The position numbers and the translations under genes are program-made. The notes beneath the pieces were generated by a model that was not told the DNA's origin, made no database searches, and saw only the letters and a program-made list of their open reading frames with translations. Positions 55,716 to 64,000 of a stretch of DNA of 64,000 nt are shown piece after piece. Numbering within the stretch: the first letter of the stretch is position 1; each line of letters begins with the position of its first letter. The DNA is taken from NCBI GenBank assembly GCA_949317995.1, contig OX439049.1, forward strand, positions 15,872,395 through 15,936,394. Reading direction: 5' to 3'. This stretch comes from Acholoe squamosa (Eukaryota; Annelida; Polychaeta; Phyllodocida; Polynoidae).

Positions 55716-57867
55716 TCATAATCTGCCTAGTGCCATTGATATTACACCTCTTAGGCTCAATTTGAAGCCACCCATATTAGGTTTCAATTGACTTCCAACA
55801 GGTAATATTTCCCATATTTGGTTTCCATGATATAATGGACTACTTCTATATATCTCCTTCTTGGGTCTGCTTACCTTAAGCTTTCTCTTCTCATGACCCC
55901 GTAATTCTCTGGGGGGAACCACAACATGTTCTTCACATTGGGCATATTTATACATATAACAGGCTAGTGCTTTTTTACATCTAATACTAAGTGATTCAAC
56001 TTCGCGCTAAGAGGTCTACTGTATGGACATCTTGGGCATTTCTAATCTTCAAACATGCACGCAGCAGTGGTTTTGTATTATATCAATATGGTCCACTATT
56101 GTTTTGGGTCCTGACTCATGGATAAAACTACAATATTCTAAAATAGGTACAATCATTTGTTTGTATATTCTTAAAGAATTTTCGACATCTAAGTACTTTA
56201 CAATATTACGCAATTGTTTCAATTTTGATTTAGCCATCCCATCTATTTTCTTACAGTGCTGTTTGAAATTTAGGTCTCTATCAACTATCACCCCCAGGTA
56301 GTTGAATTTATCTACATTCGCTAATACGGTACCCTGCATAGTGATATTACTTCTGTGTATATATGTTGTCATATAGTGCTGCACCATAAGGTTTTTGTTT
56401 TTTTAACATTCACTGTAAGAACATTTAATCTACACCAGATTTCAATTTCAGTTACATCATTCTGCATTAGTGAGGCCATTATTAAGGGATCTTTCCCATT
56501 TATTACTAACGCTACATCGTCAGCATTCAGGAAACACTCACAATTTACTACTCTGCTAGCAATACTGTTCAGATAGATGTTGAACATCAATGGCCCCAAC
56601 ACTGTACCCTGAGCCACACCACAATCCATAACGTTTTTACTAGAAGACATGCCATTGACCTTAGTAATCTGGTATCTATTAATTAGGAATTTTTTTAACC
56701 ATTGTATACATTTTTCATCACAGTTTATATTTCGTAATTTTGCTATCAATATATCCAGATTTACAGTATTGAATGCTTTAGATCCAGGAATAGTATCAGC
56801 GAGTATTCCCCTGTATTACGAGCTTCTAGTAAGTATTGTACCAACTTAAAAATAGCATCTGCAGTCGACCGACCTGGCATAAAACCAAATTGATGTTTAT
56901 TTATAATATTGTTTTCCAACAAGTGATTCATTATTTGTTTATGTACACATTTTTCAATAAGTTTTGAGAAAACATTAGTCATTTTTATCGGTCTCCAATT
57001 TGATACATCACTTGATGACCCATCCTTTGGTAAAGGTACAACATGTCCTATTTTTAGTACACTTGGTATGTTGCCGCTCTCAAATGTTTTGTTTACAAAA
57101 GTCGGTAATAACATATTCTTACTCAAAAGAAAATCTTTTACTATACAACAAGGTACAATTTCAATACATGAACTCTTGCTTACATAAATTGTTTTAAGGA
57201 TTTTATTACAAGTCTTTATTGTACAGTTTTCCAGAGTAACTATATTGTCACATATTGTTCCATCATTGACATATGCTATAATCTCGAACCTTTTTGCCAG
57301 CTCCGAGCCTATATTTATATAGTAATCATTCATATAATCTGGTAATAGTCTGGTATTTACCATTGTACCTGTATCATCTTTTAAGTTCATGGTGGGTGTA
57401 GAGTTATTACCTTTCCATACCATGTTTAATGTCTTCCAAAATCGTTTCAGGTCTTTCTTATACTTGTATAGTAAATTCATTGTTACATTTTTCCTTTTGT
57501 TTTTTAATCTATTATTAATATCCTTTTTTATCATCTTCACTCTGTCTAGTAGTTGGTTCATATGACCCGGTATACACCTTTTAGCTTGTCTGAACAGTCT
57601 TTTCTTTTTAGCAATTAACCTTCCTACTCGTTCATCGTAGAACACATCATTTTCCCTTACCTTATACTGTTTTATAGGATGATATCTATCAAGATACTCA
57701 ACAATATGGTATATAATTTTGTTATACACATCCCTTTCATTAAAGTCAGGCAGTATACAGGTATCCAAACTGATATCATTTACATAGTCTTGTAGTTCAA
57801 TTTTATTGAATTTATTCATGTTTCTTGATTTAATTAACTTTATTGGTTTTTTAACCTCTTTAACCAT
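55716..57867 (-). pseudogene. LINE-B reverse transcriptase region
   Basis: The first frame (57867-56761) covers the linker and RT fingers: RFWKTLNMVWKGN, DYMNDYYINIGSELA, VVPLPKDGSSSDVSNWRPIK, GFMPGRSTADAIF and ILFLDLKHSIL. A second frame (56749-56369) has CGVAQGTVLGPLMFNIYLN and the catalytic ADD in FLNADDVALVING. A third (56387-56049) has FNYLGVIVDRDLNFKQHC. The end (about 55,955-55,716) reads YRSSPLYHGNQIWEILP, the usual C-terminal block. Two to three frameshifts break it. This is target-primed reverse transcriptase of the L2/CR1 group. Confidence 0.85.
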
Positions 57868-57924
57868 TTTTCTAACAACAAATACTTGGACATGGTCTCC
57901 ACAAATATCATTTAAGAGTCCATA

Positions 57925-58557
57925 CTACTTTACACAAGCACAGTTTGTATAATAATGATCTAATGTTGATTTCCCATATCTATGGAAATATGTTGGTTGT
58001 GTTCTTAAGTATCTTAGTCCAGTGTCCTTCAAGAAGTTTGACATTCTTCTGAATTTCATACAGTTCCTACTACGACTGTTTACATTCAGGTCACCCATAA
58101 TCCATATTTCTTTGTTTTTATACTTTTCATATGCAACTATGGCATTGATATGATTATAACACTCCGCTACATTACCCTTTGGTGGTCTGTATACCACAGC
58201 TATTACCTTCTGTTTATGTCCAGGGTAGCTTATGAGTAGACATATACATTCTATGTTCTTATTTACCACTGAGAAACCATTATCTATTTCCATATAAGGC
58301 GTGTACCTATTATCTATATAACATGCTACGCCACCTCTCTTACCGCACCTTCTGTCATTTCTGACCAATGTTTTGTCATACATATGTAGTTTACCACTTG
58401 GTGAATCTGGCTTTAAGCAGGTCTCTGTTATGCCTATAAAATCAAAACCCTTAAATTCTCGTGTTACATAGTTATATTTATCTTTTAAACTCTGTGCATT
58501 AAACACCAGAAATTTAAAACCACTACCTTCTCGAACAATCTTTGGATCTTTGCTCAT
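57925..58557 (-). pseudogene. LINE-B endonuclease domain
   Basis: A 210-residue open frame beginning MSKDPKIVREGSGFKFLVFN. Motifs are FNAQSLKDK, DFIGITETCLKPD, GGVACYIDNRY, VIAVVYRPPKGN, IMGDLNVN and STLDHYYTN, the full order for an apurinic-type LINE endonuclease. It stays open for most of the domain but is separated from the RT part by a stop and frame change near 57,900, so a single polyprotein is no longer encoded. Confidence 0.85.
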
Positions 58558-59011
58558 TTATAGCTATACGATAGTTCCACCTGTCTCCATTAATCCCTTG
58601 TTTGAACATACATGATATCATACTAATTAACATATATACAGGTGTAGTTGTTGTATGAACGCTAATCATTATAGGGTCCATACAGAGAGAGTCGGTTGAG
58701 GTTGACACTCTATACAGTGTGTCCATAATGTCCATTGGTGGCATAACAGAACCACAAACTAATAGACATTGGCACACTTGGTGAACGGACAAAATTAAAT
58801 CCATATTATTAATTTAACACATAATATAAACCTACACCAATATGACAATCATTCATTAGTATACCCACCTACTACTAAATATGTCAATTCTTATGTACCC
58901 AGTGCACCAGCTTTATTAATGACGGGGCGTTATATATATTGTAGTCCCATATCAACAATACATAAATTATATTGTACCTCGGTCTACATGTTCTATTATT
59001 TATTAACATTC

Positions 59012-59486
59012 AGTTAAAAAAGAATGGCTGAGTGAAGCTGATTGGGATGTTTTCTATACCTATACTGATTCTGAGGATGCTTGGTCCTTTATTGAGGACC
59101 ACATAACAACTTTCCTAGATGTGAATTGCCCTTGGGTAGAGAAAATGGTCGTGGATCACAGGAATGTATGGATGACAAATGGTATTTTGTCCTTAATACA
59201 TGATAGGGGAAATAATGTCAAAATGTTTGTTAAAACATGTGATACTCAATATCTAGATAGAGCGAGAGCACTTAGATGTAGAATTAATAAGGCTGTTAAA
59301 GATGCTAAGGCTCAAAATGTAAAGTGTACCCTTGAGGAAAATAAAACTAATCCTAGAAAGTTTTGGGGAGTCATCAATAATGTAATTAGACCATCGGCAC
59401 TAGTTGAACCCCCTGAGTTGATTGGAGATGATTATGTCATGAAATCTAAGCAAGACTCTGTGGACTTCTTGAATGATTATTTCTCT
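59012..59486 (+). pseudogene. LINE-A linker region, second piece
   Basis: It continues the LINE-A frame beyond LINE-B: KKEWLSEADWDVFYTYTDSE, then RNVWMTNGILSLIHDRG, RARALRCRINKAVKDAK, NPRKFWGVINNVI and VDFLNDYFS. This is the conserved segment between endonuclease and RT in L2/CR1 LINEs. It is cut at 59,487 by a TIR element. Confidence 0.8.
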
Positions 59487-60227
59487 GGAGGTCAATTCAA
59501 AACATCCTGGGATCGCAACCTCAGCAATCTTAGGAATTATTCTACCTTATCCTATCAAGTTATCTTAAGATTAGACTGAATTCACTTTTCGTAGCCAGCA
59601 CTAAGATCACATCGATCTTAGCCTCAGCCCTCCTACACTATTCCAAGAAGTACTGACTGGGCATAGGGGTAAGAGTCCCAAAATAAAGGAAGAGCTGTGG
59701 AGTCACTTTTCTTCACAACAATGTTTATACCAATGTTCCCCGTCCCCATATGGGCTAACAAAAGAGCACAGGGTGCAGTTGACCCCATACAGTATTCAAG
59801 AGTTGTTCCCATGAATGTATTATTTATGCTTGCCAATTAGAAGCATTGCCCCCCCAGGACAAAGAGAGAGAAGGGAAGAATTACCTTACAGTGCACTTAA
59901 CGCATGAGTAGCCCTAAGAGCCCTCAAGGACACTCAGCAAACGGCCTCCCTCCCCTCTATATGTATGCAACAGGCTATTTACTCTTTCGATCATGAGTGT
60001 TCCCTGTAAGTGCTCTTGTACTCAGGTGAAACCACTATGCAATTCTTTCACTAAGATCGCAGTGATCTTAGCACTGGAAAAGGAATAGTGAAGTGATCTC
60101 AGGACTTGCTATTCCTGACAGGCCTGCAACCACTGCATTAGATAGGGTAGACTGGCCAGGTCTTATGATATGTGCCTACACTAAGATCGCAGGGGTAGAA
60201 ATCCCAGGATGTTTTGAATTAACCTCC
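59487..60227. mobile_element. 741-bp TIR element inside LINE-A
   Basis: About 45-bp terminal inverted repeats start GGAGGT and contain a perfect 20-base match, AATTCAAAACATCCTGGGAT (59494-59513), inverted at 60201-60220. The CTAAGATCGC word ends the right TIR. CTAAGATC also appears in palindromes at about 59,600 and 60,051. There is no coding capacity. The LINE-A reading frame lies on both sides. The target duplication is not clear, so no superfamily is given. Confidence 0.8.
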
Positions 60228-60230
60228 TGG

Positions 60231-60735
60231 TATTGGGAGCGTATCATGTCAAAATTTCACTAGAAGAGGGCATCCTGTTAAACCTGTTCTGGATGAACTG
60301 GTAGATTGAGATACTAATAGTATCAAAGTGGATATTGAGATGGTAAGGCTCTTAGTTAATGATGTCAACATTCATAAAACATCTGGTATAGAAGGTATGT
60401 ATAGGTTGTGATGTACTCAAATCAGCAATGCAGTATTTGTTGTCACAACTGACGTGGTTATGCCAATTGTCTTTAGATAGCTCAATCTTCCCTGATAGAT
60501 GGAAAAGGGCACATGTTTGCCCAATCCCAAAAGCAGGTAATGTTAAGTTAATTAAGAATTGGAGACCCATATCTCTCTTACCCGTGCAATCTAAAATTGC
60601 AGAACATATCATGCACATTCATTTAAGTGATATTCTGGAGAAGAAGAACGTCCTTAGTGAATCATCTAAACTTAATTCTCTTGTGTATATTCATATTAAG
60701 ATTCTACATTGTTTTGATAAATGTGGCTGAGAGAA
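60231..60735 (+). pseudogene. LINE-A reverse transcriptase, third piece
   Basis: VDIEMVRLLVNDVNIHKTSG (about 60,329), then WLCQLSLDSSIFPDRWKRAH, VCPIPKAGNVKLIKNWRPIS and LLPVQSKIAEHIM (to about 60,620). These are the N-terminal RT blocks of the same LINE. The catalytic core and 3' end are missing, and the similarity is lost by about 60,735, so LINE-A is 3'-truncated or deleted here. Confidence 0.8.
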
Positions 60736-60849
60736 AACAATTGTGGCATATCCCTTAATGGGTTTATCATTTATATATTAGCCATAGATTGTCTTGCAAA
60801 TTTACCACCGATTGCCATTTTTTCCTCCCCTCAAAGGACGAACCTAGTA

Positions 60850-61225
60850 AATTCCAACATAGTTCCAATCCAATTTACATGCACTGTTAGTAGTAGCCAG
60901 TTATTTTACAGCAAAAACCCTTGGCAACTTTGGTTCCAATACATTTTGCTGTAAATCTACAGGAGGTGTGTTGCTGTAATTCTACAACACAATTCACAGC
61001 AATCATACAGTAACAAGCACTGTTACTATACCACAAGATCATTCAGATCTACAGAAACATATGTTGTAAATAACAGCAAAATATGTTGTAGAATTACATA
61101 AATATGTCTTGTAAAATAACACCAATGTTTTCTGTAAATGAAGAGCAGAATATACTGTAAATTTACAGAAACCTTTACTGGCAACTGAGGTTCCAGCAAC
61201 TATTGCTTTAAATTTACAGAAGCTA
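60850..61225. repeat. Degenerate repeat block with CTGTAAATTTACAG words
   Basis: Two imperfect copies of CTTGGCAACTTTGGTTCC / CTGGCAACTGAGGTTCC lie near each end. Many TGTAAATTTACAG/TGTAGAATTACA palindromes lie between. It looks like an eroded palindromic transposon, with undefined ends. Confidence 0.5.
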
Positions 61226-64000
61226 GGGGGTAGCAAGAGGTTCTGTGAGTCTACATGAACTGTATTGTATAGTATGTATAGGCACTGTTACATATACTGT
61301 ACAGTGAGGTTAGTCCATGATACAATCCCCATAATATCTTTTAAGTGTGCACTCTGTGCATGCATTGATACTATAAACCCTGCATGCCTGATGAAGACAA
61401 GAATGTCTCCAATCCCATTGAAGTGTCATCACTGAGAGTGAGAGAAGAAGACAATCATCTCTCCAAAACCATTTCTGTCAGTTTTAACACTGGGCTAACC
61501 TAAAGGCAGGTAGGCCTATGTTAGCTTCTAGTTCAGAGGCACTTGTATATACAATTTAGACACAGGTATGGTGTCTTTGGTGTATATTACTGGTTGTTCC
61601 TAGTTTCTTCTCAGATAACCTTATACATTATCTATTGTGCACAATGTTAGATTGAACCCATTGAAGTTATCATTGTATTACAATTAATTGATAAGCTCTG
61701 GAGAAAATTGTTGGATTGAGGTGGCACTGCTGCCCCCCCCCCCCCAGTAGCAAAACCTACAGGTAAGGCTATTTTGGTAAAGCCTTTGTGAGTCAGTCTG
61801 GTGCAGAATGCCTGGCTGGCCTAGCATATACGAGAGTAATTATACAGGACAACTCACTGTACACATACATGTGTCTACAGGTAGAGGCTTGTCACCAAAC
61901 AGTGACAGTCAGTGTATTTGAGAATACTGCTCTTTCTCCTGTTGATTTACATAGAACAATCCTGCTATATAACCCTAACTCTTTACAGTGTGACTTCTTG
62001 TATCACTGACCATCTTCCACATTTTTCTTACAAGATGAACTTATTTTTCTCTAGACCTGGTTGTGATGAAATGACAAAACCCAGCTTTGGAATATGGGTG
62101 GTGCATTTTACTAAAGTCTGAGGTTCACCTAAATTTAGAACAATCTTACTTTCTCCATTGTGGTGCCTATATGGCCTTCTTTGCTGGGAATGACGCAGCA
62201 AAGCCGTATAAACTCCCTCCACTGCAAGCCTATTGTCAACATTGGTATCCCCCACCCCCAACTCCATTAGGGGGAAAGTAACATTTGGGAGAGGACAGCA
62301 TACAGGATGGGATCAATTTTTTACTTCTGCTATAGATTTTTTGTGTGGTTTCATATAAAGAGGGAATTTAATCAGAGGCTTTAAACCCGGGGGAATATGA
62401 AAAAAATGAGCTATAACAGCATTCAAAAGGTGTCTGAGGTCGTACGCTACCTCGCCAAAAGTGCATGTAAATCATATTCAGTGTGTAAGAGCTGTTGAAT
62501 ACTGATCATGACTGTTGAAGTATGACTCGCCAGCTTTTAAGAGAGGTTGGCCCTGGCCCTATATCTTTCCATCCTCCTCTCCATATTCACACCACCACGA
62601 GTTGGGACTTGATAGCATAATCATTCTTCTCAGCAGGTTATTTCACAACGTGCTATGACTACACACAGTCTGCATAAGTGAAAATCCTTTCAGCCATACT
62701 GAGTACTTGTATCACATGACCTCTATCTCATACAGGGAGGATGGTGAATATACACACATAGACCTACATGGAAAGGTCACTGGAGGCCCTATACCGCAGT
62801 CCTATTACAATATTACAAATCATCACCTTGAGCAGTGCAAGAAGGTTTATAATTTTTAATCGAGTTTTGGTCTGTTTAAAACCTATCATCCCTTATCTAC
62901 CAATTATGAAAATACTGAAGCTCTGCCTACAGGCGATGCAAAAAAGTTGTGTTACCATGCTGCTTAAAGTAATTGTGACACTTTTCCTCCACCTGCAAAA
63001 CTTGGAAAATGCAGTTACAGTCCTGTTGCACTGAGGCAACGACATATGCAGTATGATGGGATGGTCATGTAGTCTCACAGGGTGCTTCTGACTAGACTTG
63101 AGCGGTTCAAATCGTACAATGTTGGGAAACTGCCCCTTGCAGTACTCACAACTACAATGCAACCAGACCTCTATAAATAATATACTCTAGTCATTGGAGT
63201 TAATTATGCTTGTAGTCATCCATATCTGGTCTTTTTATACTAAGGACTGGACCCTTTAAGGTGTACTCAACTGGTACCTGGGTGTAATCATAGTACCCTA
63301 AGAATTTGCCTCCGGACATAGTCTGGATATAGACAAGATTGTGTTAAACCAGACTTCCACAGTGTTTAATGTGGGCTCCAACCACACAAAGCCAGTAGAA
63401 CTACCTTAGATTCAGAGTTGCTTTAACATGTACAGCCTTTCTTATTGCCCTTTGAATAAGCCATGTTTTTTTTCTAATATCCTTTGTAATACGACTTTAA
63501 ATGTCTGTACCCCATTAATGATAGTGTAATGGTTCAAGTTCTTATGTAACTTTGGTTGGGTTTGAGATATGTTAATATCTAGCAAAACCAGACAAGTTAG
63601 CTTGGGTTAGTGCAACCGGCACACGTTTATTCGTGAGTCACATGAGTTCAAAGTAGTGCTATAAGGATAGCTCGATGCTTAGCAGGTGTTGCTCTGACCG
63701 TAGCCAGAAGCTGACTGACCTCCCTATGCGGTCCCAGGTAGGGACTGGAGCAGCGACGACCAGTGCTGCCACCACCCCATAGCAGCCGGAGATCAAAGCG
63801 ACCTCTGGTCCTACCAGTGGTAACTGCACTGACTGACCTGCCCTCTCAAATAGGGAGCCAAAACTATATAAGTCGCTCCACGAGCCCCTACAATAGCATA
63901 TGCAGCCAGTTTGATAAACATTATGGGTTGCAGGTGCAAAATAGGACCTCATATTCCCATCTCATTTAATACACCAAAGATCTACTGTTAATGCATGAAC
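61226..64000. other. Non-coding stretch to the window end
   Basis: No exon or element is supported. There is a poly-C run at 61,734-61,745. The last 300 bp are somewhat richer in GC but show no clear frame. Confidence 0.4.

Larger units (their letters stand above)
55531..59011 (-). mobile_element. LINE-B, L2/CR1-like, inserted in LINE-A
   Basis: A minus-strand LINE of about 3.5 kb. The LINE-A frame reads across the joined flanks (FKE then KKEWLSEADW), and AGTT occurs at both junctions (near 55,529 and 59,013), a likely short target duplication. The 3' end (about 55,531-55,550) has an AATAAA and a two-copy AAACTTC repeat instead of poly-A, as in CR1/L2 groups. The 5' leader is about 58,560-59,011. 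Confidence 0.8.

Overview
This window looks like ordinary nuclear DNA of an invertebrate animal, probably marine (an echinoderm, lancelet, hemichordate or mollusc would all fit). It is AT-rich and gene-poor, with long (AT)n, (GT)n and (CT)n microsatellites and coding pieces split by GT-AG introns. It carries a mixture of Polinton, Ngaro, Harbinger, L2/CR1-like LINE, SINE and many small inverted-repeat elements. I see no bacterial operon, rRNA, CRISPR array or virus-sized genome. The species cannot be fixed from the sequence alone.

Layout. 0.4-1.3 kb: non-autonomous Harbinger-like element. 4.3-5.1 kb: tRNA-derived SINE, perfect X-box palindrome and CTCF-type motif. 8.1-8.6 kb: (AT)n and a 353-bp MITE. 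9.5-13.5 kb: decayed minus-strand Polinton DNA polymerase B. 13.4-14.4 kb: small repeats, a SINE-like unit and (CT)n. 16.3-16.5 kb: the best candidate for a host-gene promoter and first coding exon. 16.7-18.1 kb: nested MITE cluster. 21-32.6 kb: scattered palindromic or TIR elements and one ~340-bp duplication. 34.9-35.1 kb: (AT)n/(GT)n. 37.5-52.3 kb: a large composite, probably one Harbinger-type transposon with a plus-strand DDE transposase (37.9-39.8 kb) and minus-strand Myb/SANT-type genes (45.8-52.0 kb). A complete, young Ngaro tyrosine-recombinase retrotransposon (40,074-45,323) is inserted inside it. 53.2-53.6 kb: possible LTR. 54.7-60.7 kb: one LINE interrupted by a second, opposite LINE and by a 741-bp TIR element. 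61-64 kb: no recognisable gene.

The most notable item is the Ngaro element. It has split direct repeats in the order A1-ORFs-B1-A2-B2. Its Gag-like, RT/RNase H and tyrosine recombinase regions lie in one reading frame, separated only by one UAG and one UAA codon. A predicted nested stem-loop lies directly 3' of the UAG, suggesting gag-pol expression by stop-codon readthrough. The second most notable is the Harbinger-like composite: a transposase with its DDE residues kept, opposite a multi-exon SANT-type gene whose long exon holds a 4 x 25-residue repeat, and a second Myb/zeste-like gene. Its termini resemble those of the small element at 0.4-1.3 kb. Many transposon ORFs carry frameshifts or stops, some in homopolymer runs, so part of the damage could be sequencing error.
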